NCBI GenBank assembly: GCA_964023205.1
Contig: OZ026844.1
Span: 31,357,326-31,421,325, forward strand
Length of the DNA stretch: 64,000 nt
Reading direction: 5' to 3'
Source of the DNA: Lutraria lutraria
Taxonomy: Eukaryota; Mollusca; Bivalvia; Venerida; Mactridae
The notes below the pieces were generated by a model. That model saw only the letters and a list, made by a program, of their open reading frames with translations. It searched no databases and had not been told where the DNA came from. Shown piece by piece: positions 14,201 to 25,470 of this stretch. A program made the position numbers and the translations under genes. Position 1 is the stretch's first letter; every line of letters begins with the position of its first letter.

Positions 14201-17200
14201 TGATAAATAGAATATTAAATTTGTGTAGATTCCGTCTTTAATTCATTGAACTCGTTGAATAAAAGAGTATGAAGCTCGCCAAAGGCTCACATTGTACTGT
14301 TTTATACAACTCATTCAATAAATACAATTCAGAATCCACACTCATTTAGTATCCTCTATGTATTGTATTGCATACCAAGCCAAAACAGCATTCAATCTAC
14401 CTTATATGCATATATTGTAACTCATTCAAATATTCTTCAAACAAAAAAGTGGAACAGAGTTTGTTATACAAAATAAATAATTGTTAACCAAATTTGATTA
14501 ACTTACCTTAACACAAGCAGCTGAAACATTTACTTCATACAAATTGTGTTCCTGATCTTCTATTTTGATCACCTTGAAACCTGACACAATGTTCTTACTG
14601 GGTGTAATGTCTTTCTCTGACAGTAAACTACATTTAACAAAGTCATTCAATTCCTTTTCATCTGTTTCTGTTTCTTCATCAGTAATGATTTCTTTCATGG
14701 TTTTGCTTTCAGTTTCTTGTCCTGCCTGTTCTTGAATTGGAAATTTATCTTCATTAAATTCAGCATTTATTTTTTCATCCTTTTCAGTGTCCGAATCAAT
14801 CTTTCCACTTTCAACATGTTTAGTTTTATCTTCTTCCTTTTCCAGAACAATTTCACGTCCAGCCATTTCCTGAATAGGAAATTTCTCACTATATTTCTCA
14901 TCATCAACTATTTCCTCAACATTGCTGCTTTCTGCTTCTTCCTCCTCTGTGCTAACACCAGACATTTCCTCAATCACATTTTTGTTTTCAATAGTTGGCT
15001 CAGAAACATCAGTCTTCTGTCCTTCCTCAGCATTATTAGGAAAGTCATCATCTTTAACCTCCATCTTATCAGAAGGAGTACTAACTTCTTCACTAACTAC
15101 AATCTTTTCCACAGAGCTATCTCTAGAATCACTAGTTACACTGGAAATTTCACTAGAACTCTCAGAACTTGAATTACTCTTCATGTCAATGTTATTATCA
15201 ACATCAAGGTTCCCAGCTTTCAGCATCAAACCTTGTCTTCCAATTGCACATGTACATTTAGACTTCAGAGCATTTGGAGATTTTTCGCGATTACGTCGAT
15301 GTAATTCAAGTGCCTGTGCCTCAGCTTCTTTATTACCAGCTAAATGCTTGCATATCTTAATTGATCCGATTTGTTTTGGAAAATTTTCTTTCCTCTGTTT
15401 TTCATTATAAGCAATCAAAGCTCGCATTTCAATTTCTTTTTTCTCTTTCTCCACCTGAAGCTTCTGTATCATTCTATTTCTCTCCTCCTGAAAATATATA
15501 ATCATTCATTGCATTCAATATTGCTTATAACTTCCCAAGTTCCCAGAATAAGCATTCCTTCATTCTTACACCCTCTTAGCTTTTTAAGTTAAACTAATTT
15601 TGGTGATACATGTATTTTGTTACATTTTATCTGTTCTGAGAATTGCTATCACAATATCAAGGGATGGAGGGAGAAAGAGAGATACTTCAGTCTAACAACT
15701 GAAAGATAAAACAAGAGCGCTGCGTTCAATAAAAGCGTAAGCTCCGAGTGGCATGCTTGTGCTGCAACAGCCCATTTGAACAATGTCAAGGTCAAAGTCA
15801 AAGTCAGTGTTTGATAATTATGGGTGGATTGAGAATGGTAATAAGCAACAACTGTAGAAGTATCAAAGCGTTCTAGCAAGTGGTATTGGTGCTAGACGAA
15901 ACTGTAAAATCTACTTAACCTGGTAAAGAATTATTCTAAATCCAAATTAAGTCAAGGTCAAAGTGAGATCTCTTAATACAGGCGGATTGAGAATGATCAT
16001 ACACAACAACTGTACAAGTATGAAAGTGTTCTAGCAAGCGGTATTGGTGCTAGACGAAACGGTAAAATCTACTTAACCTGGTACAGAATCATTCTAAGTC
16101 CAAATTAAGTCAAGGTCAAAGTAGGATTTGTCGATACGTATGGATTGAGAATGATCGTACGCAACAACTGTGTAAGTATAAAAGCGTTCTAGCAAGTGGT
16201 ATTGGTGCTAGATGAAACGGTAAAATCTACTTAACCTCGTACGGACGGACGGACAGGGCAATCACTATATGCCCCAACATCAAAGATGCTGGGGGCATAG
16301 AAACAACCTCATCTCGGGTCCATGCTTTTTAGTTTTAATTACAATACAAAATACTAATATATTCAATCAGTAGAAATGTGACCTTAAAGCCCCATTAGCT
16401 TTTTGGATGTTAAAATCAAAGTAGGTCTTAATTTTAACTAAAAAGATGTCTTATCGGTGAAACTGACTTTAACTTGCAATAAAAATATTCCGTAATTTTT
16501 TTTTAATCACTAAGTACAAATAGGAATGTAGGACAGTACTTTTTCAATGATTTTGCAAAAAAAAAGGAAAAAGCATCTAACAACATTTTACAAGATGTAG
16601 CTAAAGAAAGGCGTTATGTAAATATTGTTATATAGCAAATATAATATATTTCTTATATCTTACTATCATTCTATCTTTTGTTCTGTATTACTAAATTCTA
16701 AAAGCTAATGGACCTTTAATGAACAGTATATACTGTAGGGTTTTTTCTTGTTATTTTGGGAATATGACCCATACCCTTGGGATTGGGGATTTTCGCGGTG
16801 TTTTAATCAAAATTGGGAAAAAATGTATAACTACAATTTTTGCAATGTTCAACTTATTCTACTTATTCTCCGATAGAACAGTAGCAGAATAAGGTATTTA
16901 CTACCAATAGTGATGTTAATGAACTTATAAAATGAATAAAAAAAAAAGATTTTTTTTTTTTTGATTGGGAATTTTTGTCTGTGAATTGGGAAAAAAAGAT
17001 ACTATTTTCCATTGGGAATATGACCGAATTTCGGATATAAAATCGCCCCAAAAAAATCCCTGTACTGGTACAGAATAAATTAATAAAATGCCAGCTTACC
17101 TCCTTAGCTCTCCTATCAGCTCCAGGTGGTTTTATACCAGAATCTTCAAAGAATTCTTTAAGTCGTGGTTTTTCTTTGATCATATCATGAATACATTCTT

Positions 17201-20200
17201 CAAATTCCGGTGCCTTATCAGTATTATCTTCAAACTCATCAATCTTATCACGTACTTCACGTAAATCTTGTATAAGCAATTCTTGTTCAGTTTTTGCTTG
17301 TTTTTTCTTCTTTTTACCAGCTTTACAAACATGTATCACTTTGTCTCTTTTCTTCTTTAACCTGGTGCAAGCCGAACATCCATTTCCGTATTTAAATTTA
17401 GCGTAATTGTAAAAGTCCCTAAACAAATCCACAGTAAGAAGACTACGCCAATCTTCATTTGGATCCAAGTGAGGTGAAAAAAGGGGATTATCAGAATCAT
17501 TAAAACGAGGATCACCTTTCGTCCAAAAACTCAAAGAAACAGGCTCGGAAATATTTCCCATTATTTTTTCCTGGAAGTATTTAGTTCCACACTCATCAAC
17601 ACAATTTGAACACATTGTAGTCTCTATTGTCTCATCAGTGTGTTTATCCGAAGCTTGTGATTGAGGTGGTGTCCAGTATGAATCATCCTTTAGATCAGTC
17701 ATTACCTCCGCCTCCATCCATCGTATCAAACAGCGACACACTGACCCACCAAAACGTAAATATACAGGACACAAAATGTAAACCTGAAAATTGTATTGAA
17801 ATACTGAAGATATACATACAATGTATATAATTATGTAATCATGTACATGATATAATTTTATTCAAAATTATGGCAAAGCAACATCTCACAGATGGTAAGT
17901 ATACAGGAAGATCTGTTACAGTAAACACATATCTATAAGATCATATTATAACACAGCATGTTACATATGTAATTTATAGTGTAGGAAACAGTATTATTAA
18001 TAGAAAGTACTAATTTCATTAGACTGTACCAATTTGTACTTAAGTGTAACCAAATTAAACAAAAGATCCAGACACTGAACATAATACGCTTCTATTGATA
18101 GTAAGAAGGCAAGAACAAAGAACGATCAAATTTTTTTGTGTCAAAATAGCTATTTACAATATTTTTGAGTCGCAGAATTGGTCTCATAATAGCAAAACAA
18201 CATTTTTAAGGATGGTCGTTTGTCCACAAATTCAAAATTTGCATTAAGTAATTATGAAATAAACCATGCCATTGCAGACCAGTTTTACCTTCAGATATGA
18301 TGATTTCTGATCTGGCTTGCCAAAAAATTTCCTAAAAAGCTCCCTAGTGTCTCTTGTAAAAAACGGATCTTTGGCTGCAAGTATAAAATACATACATTAT
18401 CATTATGTACATACAAATGTTTCCTTAGCATTTCATAGAACTAAACATGGCTTACATGTGATCACAATAATAAAAACATGACACTTTGTTCATTAATCCT
18501 ATATACAATGTACCACTGACTGCAGCTAGTCTCAATCTTGTACAGACGGACGACCGGAAACATAAGGCAATCACTTGATCATCTGGTGCATGGGGCATTA
18601 AAAAAACTTTTATGTTTTGAAATATTTCAATTATTCATTGTACAGTGTATCATTACACAGAGAAGTTAAAAACTTTAAACATATCCAGATAATCTTCAAT
18701 TACAAACAAAACATAATGTCAAACTAAAATTAACCAAATTACAAGCAGATTCAGCAATGATTAAATTCAGATTCAAAACATATTAAATGATTGTAACAAG
18801 AAACTACATGCGATGATTTTAAATAATAATACATTGCTTTCTGTTTCACGAATTAAAGCTGAACAGCCTTAACAAGGTGAAATAAAAGATAATTTAAGAT
18901 TAAAGCAGATGCAACAGAAAGCTACATTGTACCTTCACTTGACCTCTGAGACAACATTTCTAATGCATTTCCTATCAATTAACCTTTACACACAGAGAAG
19001 GATATTAGTGGTTAGGTGGTAAACAAATAAAATAACTTACAAAATGATTTTGAATCTAAAGCAGGAAATTTATCCTGATTTTGTGCAAGTCTTGCCACAT
19101 CATCAATAAAATTCTTGGCTGTACTTTCCTTCCCTAAAAATAGTAAATTTAGATTACCGGTAATATGTCATCAGCAAAATACATACAGAACATTTCATTG
19201 AAATAAACAGTAACATAAACTGATCAAAATAGTCAGAATGTTCCGTATCTCAGTAATCTGCATATAAAGTTTCACAAGTAAACATGGACATTAATGATTG
19301 AACAGAAAAGAAAATTTTATATAAAGAATATTTCTTAACAAATATTTACTTTCACAGAATGGACTAATATCAGGGGTGTCAATAGAGCCAAATTAAAAAT
19401 CCTGAAAATCAAATGTGGCCGACCATTTTTGCTAAACAATGCCTTCAACCACATTGTTTCCATATTTAGCTCAGTTTATATTGAACAAAATCCTCTAGAG
19501 CAGATTAAATTGGCCATATCTTTTATTAATACCATTTCTTGAGATATTTTCATCAAATACCTTTTATTTTGCTAAGAAATCATAGCTCTTTCAGGACATA
19601 TATACGGAATATTATCACCCCTGTAATATGCATAAACAATTACTCAATACCGCTAAACAATAAAAAGAACATCCTGAAACAATCTACTAATTACTATGCT
19701 AGTGGAAGTTTAATAGATTAAAACCAAACACTTACCGTCAACAAATTGTTCATGTATGAAAATGAAAGCTTCATCTAGAATGTTTTGAAACTTTGGTGAG
19801 TCGATATTCATGTGTTTTATAACCCCATGTTTCACAGTAAAACTTCGAAAAGTAATCTGAAACCTTGTCCAAAATGGTTTTCCCTGAAATACAGAATTAT
19901 TCAGATTTACAGATGTGGGTCTTTCATCCTATCCATGGTCTTATCAAGATGCCAAGTGTATTTCAAAGTTTGATACAGTCAAATAAGTCTGCCAGATCAA
20001 ACTCATGCCGCAATGATTGAGGGCCGGTTAGAAATCTCAAAGTAGTGCTGGAAAAATGCCTGGACTCCCCCTTTCAGGCCTGTTAGTCTAGCTTTTGGGA
20101 CTGTTGGTCACAAACTTGTTGAGAACCCCGCTAATTGCTAGCCTCTCATAGCTTGTTGAAACCCACAAGGAATTTCACACATGAGGAAGCAGTTCAGCTG

Positions 20201-20652
20201 GCTCATGTAAGGTCAGTAATGGTACTAATATGTATGCCTTGGGTCTTCCAACACAGTTAATGCTGCAATAGTCATCAAATGACCCTGGATGTTGGCGCTA
20301 CTTTAGAACACAATGGCCCTTCACATGACCTTGACCTTTGATGTACAGACCTTAAAAAGCACAGGTCCTGTAGAGGTTGTCATGAGGAACCAGCATATGA
20401 AGTTTGATGGCTGTGAGAGGGAACATTTTGATTTTATAGGCAATGTTAAAGTTTGGTACAAACAGACAGGCCAAAAACTAAAATGCCCCCGATTTATCGA
20501 TACAGTCGCAAACAACTTCAACAGAACAATACCTGCTCTCTCCACATGGTTTTAAATGCATCCTTGTGTCGCTGGTAGAACGTATAGTCGTCAGGTCCGA
20601 TCTCGATATCAAACAGTTCTAAATCTGTGTCAGATAATCGTATCTTCCTCAT
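5292..20652 (-). CDS. Large multi-exon protein with C-terminal MYND-type zinc finger (about 1,496 aa, 19 coding exons)
   Basis: Exons: 20533-20652, 19736-19883, 19041-19133, 18289-18374, 17100-17783, 14507-15487, 13231-13498, 12634-12824, 12192-12314, 11513-11556, 11057-11072, 10693-10783, 9663-10139, 9168-9351, 8242-8376, 7813-7943, 6373-6979, 5886-5941, 5292-5347. Every junction has GT/AG and matching phase; the total is 4,491 nt. The start MRKIRLSDTD has gccATG context with an in-frame TAG 15 nt upstream. The N-terminal third is folded-looking (KPFWTRFQITFRSF, FIDDVARLAQNQ) with CSNCVDEC and CSACTRL clusters. Exon 6 is acidic, Ser/Glu-rich, with two FPIQExAGxE repeats. Later parts include QTEWWNLG, CPICKTAGLECTC, KCTCPDHD, MKCQCGKC and several Lys-rich tracts. 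The end is a MYND finger (residues about 1442-1496). MYND domains usually bind proline-rich partner peptides, so a nuclear or scaffold role is possible. I do not recognise a named orthologue. Confidence 0.85.
5544..5745. repeat. pogo/Tigger-like MITE, CCTCGATTATCCGAA family
   Basis: Ends are acagttaaacctcgattat and its near complement gataatcggggttttactgt, with TA flanks. The interior repeats the 'cgattatccgaa' and 'tttcggtcccga' words twice. It lies in the intron between the last two exons of the MYND gene. This terminal motif is characteristic of pogo/Tigger-type non-autonomous elements. Confidence 0.75.
5996..6173. repeat. Palindromic MITE, GTGCAACCTCTCC family, copy 1
   Basis: Begins tacaacctctgtagagcaac and ends gagaggttgtgctgta, an imperfect terminal inverted repeat with TA flanks. 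The interior words 'ccctttgggag' and 'ttgttgctctacagagg' recur in the other copies. Intron of the MYND gene. Confidence 0.7.
7192..7320. repeat. Repeat fragment with 'cgccataagtc' words
   Basis: Short internally repetitive segment (cgccataagtctact, ctcataagtcgaggg, cataagttgagtgc). It looks like part of a dispersed element; no ends could be fixed. Confidence 0.3.
7540..7722 (+). repeat. tRNA-derived SINE with mollusc-type tail
   Basis: A B-box-like segment (ggtcagtggttcaaatcagg) is followed by a conserved body and the tail 'gatgcgacattaaacccc', ending in an A-run. The tail resembles the conserved 3' core seen in several mollusc SINE families. The A box is poor. A more decayed relative lies at about 20150-20310. 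Sits in an intron of the MYND gene in the opposite orientation. Confidence 0.6.
8926..9106. repeat. GTCAAACCTGTG-family MITE, copy 2
   Basis: Left end tacagtcaaacctgtgttag, right end cacaggtttgactgtg. Interior 'taaaggccattc' and 'ataaaggccaca' words as in the other copies. Intron of the MYND gene, only 62 bp downstream of the exon ending at 9168. Confidence 0.75.
10292..10510 (+). repeat. Dispersed repeat ending in 'gggggtata' (copy 1)
   Basis: Shares long similarity with 23543-23845 and 34612-34793: 'gtcacagaagtgactaatacc', 'gtggaagtagttcactccac', 'accgacagagtgactccaat', 'ctcaaacttcgtttgc' and a final 'gggggtat'. Internal deletion compared with the 300-bp copy at 23543. The class is unknown; it may be a SINE-like element. 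Confidence 0.6.
11776..11952. repeat. GTGCAACCTCTCC-family MITE, copy 2
   Basis: Left end taccacctctccagagcgg, right end ttggagaggttgcactgta. Interior 'aacaacctctctaaaac' and 'cccaaagggtgttgct' words. Intron between exons 12192-12314 and 11513-11556. Confidence 0.7.
12838..13012 (+). repeat. Dispersed repeat with 'tgaccttgacct' core (copy 1)
   Basis: Matches 21205-21420: 'gtgtttgtgaaacatgga', 'cgtgaccttgacct', 'ggtcatctacatgtgatga', 'acaacctccatatcaaat', 'gaggagcttaggcca'. Cut short by the CAGGG-family fragment at about 13012. Confidence 0.6.
13012..13217. repeat. 5'-truncated CAGGG...CCCTG family element
   Basis: Matches the right two thirds of the element at 16736-17062: 'agaacagtagcagaataagg', a poly-A/poly-T tract, 'tttttgtctgtgaattcgg', 'ttttccattgggaatat', 'ccgaatttcggctataaaat', ending aaaaaaatccctg. 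Lacks the left end. It ends just 14 bp before the MYND-gene exon ending at 13231. Confidence 0.65.
15708..16300 (+). repeat. Tandem array of about three 160-bp units in a dispersed repeat
   Basis: Three successive units each contain 'ggattgagaatgatc', 'caacaactgt', 'gcgttctagcaagtggtat', 'tggtgctagacgaaac', 'ggtaaaatctacttaacctg' and 'aagtcaaggtcaaagt'. The array begins 'acaagagcgctgcg' and ends 'cggacggacggacagggca' then 'tgctgggggcata', like other bivalve-type dispersed repeats. It lies in the intron between exons 17100-17783 and 14507-15487. Confidence 0.7.
16736..17062. mobile_element. CAGGG...CCCTG non-autonomous element with 5-bp TSD (copy 1)
   Basis: Left end tagggttttttcttg, right end aaaaaaatccctg, forming short inverted ends. 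Flanked on both sides by TACTG (16731-16735 and 17063-17067), a direct 5-bp target duplication. Contains a central poly-A/poly-T tract and no transposase. It ends 38 bp before the end of a MYND-gene exon (17100), so it is deep in the following intron's start. Confidence 0.7.
20150..20545 (+). repeat. Decayed SINE followed by a 'ttgacctttga' repeat
   Basis: 20150-20310 resembles the SINE at 7540 (ttcacacatgagg, 'ccctggatgttggcgct'). 20313-20545 resembles 25270-25470 ('catgaccttgacctttga', 'gtcctgtagaggttgtcatg', 'aagtttgatggctgtgag', 'ggtacaaacagacaggcc'). Open frames here on both strands are products of the repeat. First intron of the MYND gene. Confidence 0.55.
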
Positions 20653-21204
20653 GGCTGCTACTGTACTCTACTCAACAACTATATCTGTACCTTAACTTAA
20701 AGTTTTTCCTTCTTCTAACAAATCACTGATATCTATAATGTACAAAAGACACCATAAATTTTTACAAATTTTTCATATTCATTAATTTGTTTCGACTTTT
20801 TGCAGTGTTCAAACTAATTAATTTTGTTTAAAGCACTAGCCCGAACTATATGTGGGCTATTGAAAATAGACAATTTGCCACTAATCCAAATATATAATTT
20901 TCAGACAGTTCACTAGCCTGAATATAAATTTACTAGCCCCGGGCTGTGGGCTAGTGAGTTAGCATGAAGACTGCAATGTTGTTTTACACCGCATGCAAAC
21001 AGTATACTTAGTAATTTACAGTGGACAGTCGACCTAATCTGACAGCAGTCTTCAAACACCTGTCAGGACTAACCTGTAAGTCTTTCTTCACATTCCACAA
21101 GACAGGTGACAGATACTGGTAACAATCACTATTATCAGTATACATGGCAGGGTTCTAGACAATATCCCATGTCATAACAGACATGTACTATGCAAAAACT
21201 AACA

Positions 21205-21420
21205 AGAAGTGTTTGTGATACATGGATGTCCCCGTGACCTTGACCTTTGACCTCAAAATCTGTAAGGGTCATCAACATGTGATGAACAACCTCCAAATCA
21301 AATATGAGGAGTTTAGGCCATATAGTTTTCTAGTTATTGCACAGACAAGGTTTAGTTACGGAAGGACCGACTGACATGTGAAAAGCAATATATCCCTTCT
21401 CTACGAAAAGGGGCATAATA
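21205..21420 (+). repeat. Dispersed repeat with 'tgaccttgacctttgacct' core (copy 2)
   Basis: Most complete copy: begins 'aacaagaagtgtttgtgat' and ends 'tctacgaaaaggggcataat'. Shares its body with 12838-13012. The core contains three consecutive TGACCT-like half sites. Confidence 0.65.
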
Positions 21421-23542
21421 AATGATGAAGAAACATTCCATCAGTATAATGACATGTGACAAAGACATTCATACCACATACATGCATGTGTCCATCCTGG
21501 TCAATATACTCATTCCTGGCATGAAAATTTCCATATCTTACAGAATAGATTCATACATAATACACCATACATAGAAAATTTTAATTTTGTTAATCTAATG
21601 ACAATAAATGTGTAACTGCAAATTAGCTTGGGTGTTATCTGTCACACCAAAAACCAATCACCATCAGTCACGCACTATAAGACACACACGTGCAAAGTAT
21701 GAATTACAAAACATTTGTCACAATATGATCCCTATTCAAAATATACAGGTTTTATTAATAGGTATAACATTACAAGGAAAATAAGACATTATACCTAAAG
21801 TTCTTCATCAGCTTGTAGCTTTGCTTGTGTTTAATATAACATGTTTATATACTTCAGGAAACGCAATGCATGTTCAATTTAGCCCTAAACTAATAGTCAA
21901 AATTTTTAAACTACATAATAACCAAATCCTATAACAGGTATAGAATGAGTTAATCACCTTAACAAGGAATAATACCTAACCAGCAAAGTCAGGTAAAAAA
22001 GTGTCAACTAATTAAAAGCATTTTTCAACAATATTATTGTAACCAACTATTAAAACATAAAATTCACAACAAACCTTCTTCATGAATTGTAAGTACCGGT
22101 ATAATTAGATTTGTATAGTTAAATATAATTAAAACAAATCATGAACATGTTTAAAACATAAAAACAAATATCTAATTGAAAAGGCACAAACATTATTGTT
22201 TTACCAATTAATCAGTAATTAATAAAAAATCCAAACATTACAACACATATCCATAATAAGATAGTTACACATTCATAGTATTTTTTTATCTATAAACATG
22301 ATTCGGGACCTTGACATTGTAAAGCTAATCTACTTTTAAAATGTAAAGCCGTAGGAAATAATAGTTTGGTTTTCAGATACAGAAGAAGAGAGATAGCATA
22401 CATGGGAATACTTCGGAAATAATTTTTAATGAGAGTCGGCCATCGCAATGGTTGAAAAAGTTAAGAAAATGAACTTTAAGTATTAGAGGCATTTTTATAA
22501 AAGATTTGGGCTGGTTTTAAACAGAGGTGGGCGGGACTGAGAGTCTTATGTTTACTATAAGGCCTAACTTAACCAGTAAACCATTTAGATTTAACAATAT
22601 TAATGACATGTTATTGTAAGATAGGGGATATGCACTACATAAATGTAAAGTTTTGAGGACACTCCAATTTTAAGTCACAGGTCGCAATAAGAAGACAAAT
22701 TATTTGGCATTAGTAACATATCTTTTACTACTAGTTCACTAATACCATGCAGATGAAATTTTAATAACTTTGCAATCTCATTATCTAGATCTCTGGATTC
22801 ATTAGCAGACAAAAAAGACTACTGGATGATCAATACATTTTCTGATCAGTGACATAAAAATGCAAATAAATCAGGCATATAACATTACATGCATGTCAAT
22901 TTACAAATCAAACATCACAGTACACTGAGTACAGTATTGTAAAATTTGAATGAAATCATACCTTGATATTCTAGGCATTCAACTACGACTTATCTGCCAT
23001 CACGATCATGATTGTGACCAAAATAATGTTCAAATTTAAATAATACAGCGTGTACAAAGTTAAGTCGTAATAACTAATAAGCTATTTTTGGAAACAATTC
23101 AACTAAATTGTAGAAATGTCTTATCTAGGTCGCCTAAAAATGCATTATGAACAAGATTATGTTTTTAAAACATTTACACACTAGGACAGTGTACGTATAG
23201 GGAAAGTCTTAAGAAGTTTTATTTGCTTTAAGACTTGGTTAAAGGAAGTCATTTCCTTCTTTCAAATGTACCGGTAAGCTAAATTTCAAGATGAGGACTA
23301 CAGAATCACAAAATAATATAGCCTCATACTTTTCACATAGAATTTTATCAAATATGTTCCTATGAATAATAAAGCAAGATACAAATTAAGTTTGTATTAA
23401 CTTTTGGGACCAGAATGAGCAAGGGTCATTACACTGTAAGAGGTAGTATGTCTCATTTTCAAGTTATAATACAGAAGAAAAAATTAGAACTGGTTACAAA
23501 AATTAAGTAGTACCGGTAGTTATATCAAGGTAGTCATAACTA

Positions 23543-23845
23543 GAGCTGTCACAGAGGTGACTAATACCCCAGACGCCGCTTTCACTAATACTGCAATAGT
23601 ACACTATACGGCTAAGTTCAAGGGGACACAACTCTGCAATGAGTGAATCCCTGGGCATGAAAATTGTGTCTTGCACATTTACACTTGATGGCGATAACAT
23701 ATTTCAAGTTCAATTGCAATGGCTTAAAAAATGTGGAAGTAGTTCACTCCACAAACTTTATGCGGACGGACTGACCGACCAACGACTGACCGACAGAGTG
23801 ACTCCAATATACCCCCTCTCAAACTTCGTTTGCGGGGGTATATAT
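23543..23845 (+). repeat. Dispersed repeat ending in 'gggggtata' (copy 2, longest)
   Basis: Starts 'agagctgtcacagaggtgac' and ends 'cgtttgcgggggtatat'. Related to 10292-10510, 34612-34793 and 35139-35655. Open frames overlapping it on both strands are repeat-derived. Confidence 0.7.
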
Positions 23846-23954
23846 TAAATAATGCAAAGTGGTCTCTAAATGAGGTTTTATTGTCCATCATTAAAACATT
23901 GTTAATAGTTTAGCACTGGCTTCTGATAGAAAGGGGATGAATACTTACAATACA

Positions 23955-24351
23955 CAGGGCTTGACACTAACTTTTTCAAGAGGTAGTCGGCAGGACTACT
24001 TGCATAGAAAATGAGGAAGTCCTTGCAAATTATAGGTAGTCCTCATTTTGATACGTAAAATATGTTTATCATTTTATTTCAATGCCTTTATTTCAAGTGT
24101 ACTTTATTAGAATACAAGACAAGTATAAACGTCAGATTTTCACAAATATATTGAACAAAGTTATACAGGTTACATCACATCAGATCTAACAAAAGTTTGT
24201 CAGCTTTATTTCTTGATTCACTTAAATTTATAGAATTCAGGTCACCCAAATTTCAGATAGCCCGACAGGATACCCAACTTGGAAACCTAGGTAGTCCTTG
24301 GAGAAAATAGGTAGCCTCGGGCTAACGGACCATTGTTAGTGTCGAGCCCTG
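23955..24351. mobile_element. hAT-like non-autonomous element (CAGGGCTYGACACTAAC ends)
   Basis: Left end CAGGGCTTGACACTAAC; the reverse complement of the right end reads CAGGGCTCGACACTAAC, so the terminal inverted repeat is 16/17 identical. Interior has 'gtagtcctc' and 'gtagtccttg' words. No exact 8-bp duplication was found; flanks share AATACA with an offset. No transposase frame. These ends are typical of a widespread hAT MITE type. Confidence 0.75.
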
Positions 24352-24639
24352 AATACATATACATAATGAAGTACTTTGTGATAAAAATTGATATCATGAA
24401 ACAACTTGTCAATTACTCAAGTGGCTGAAATTATTGTCATGATTATAATGCTGTACAATGATAACAATAATGAATATGCATACATGTATGATTGTATCAT
24501 TGGACTCTGAGCTGATTTAAAAATAAATAAATGAGTACATTGTTAATAATTCTTTATACAAACTTCTAACACAATGAAATTTTCAATTACAAAATTAAAT
24601 GTACATTAAACACTAAATTAATGTAAAATTCATTAACAA

Positions 24640-25470
24640 GATGTGTTTTATAAACACCATGCCCCCTCTGGTTGCCCTTTTTTAAAATGCATACGTCCTG
24701 TAGAGATTGTCATGATGAACCAAGATATGAAGTTCGATGATTGCAGGTGGTAGCGTTTTGATTTAATAGGCAAGGTTAAATTTCGGTACAGGCAAACAAA
24801 GGGCTGTAAATCTGCTAAAAATGATCGAATCACAAAACCCTAACAATATGTGCTGGTGAACATGGTGACAATAGTTCTATCAAAGTTTGGTAAAAATCCC
24901 TTGAGAAATACAGAAGAAGTTGCAAACAAAAGAGTATTTCTCTTTTTATTACATATGCACAAAGGGCCATAATTCCGTCAAAATTTATCGAATCATAAAA
25001 CCTTTACAACATGCATTGGGTATTTCGATAACAATAGTTCCATGAAAGTTTTATCAAAATCCCTTGAGAAAACAAGGAAACAAGAGTATTTCGCTGTAAC
25101 AATCACACAAAATAAACAAAGGGCCATAATTCCGTAAAAAATGATCGAATCACAAAAGCCGGAATATAAGTGTGGGGGTTCTTGGTAACAACAAGTCTGT
25201 TTCGTCAAAATCCCATGAAAAATGTAGGAGTAGTATCCTAAAAAAAATGTCGGAATTTTTTTAAACACAATGACCCTGTGACCTTGACCTACTGACCTGA
25301 AAATGCACAGGTCCTGTAGAGGTTGTCATGAGGAACCTACATATGAAGTTTGATAGATGTAGGCGCAGGCGTTTTGATTTTATAGGCAAGGTTAAAGTTT
25401 GGTACAAACAGACAGACAAACAGAGAGGCCAAAAACAATATGCCCCCGATCTATCGATACGGGGGAATAA
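24640..25470. repeat. Composite of dispersed repeats with three related sub-blocks
   Basis: The block 'acaaagggc(c)ataattccgt', 'aaatgatcgaatcacaaaa' and 'aaaatccc(t/a)tgagaaa' recurs three times (about 24790-24930, 24955-25090, 25115-25230). It is followed by 'gtgaccttgacctactgacc' and 'gtcctgtagaggttgtcatg' and ends 'gatctatcgatacggggg'. Probably a degenerate dispersed element with internal duplication. Confidence 0.5.

Noticed and set aside
14717..15410. Plus-strand frames of 151 and 162 codons opposite the acidic exon
   Set aside because: They are antisense shadows of the Glu/Lys-rich MYND-gene exon 14507-15487, which has splice sites and frame continuity.
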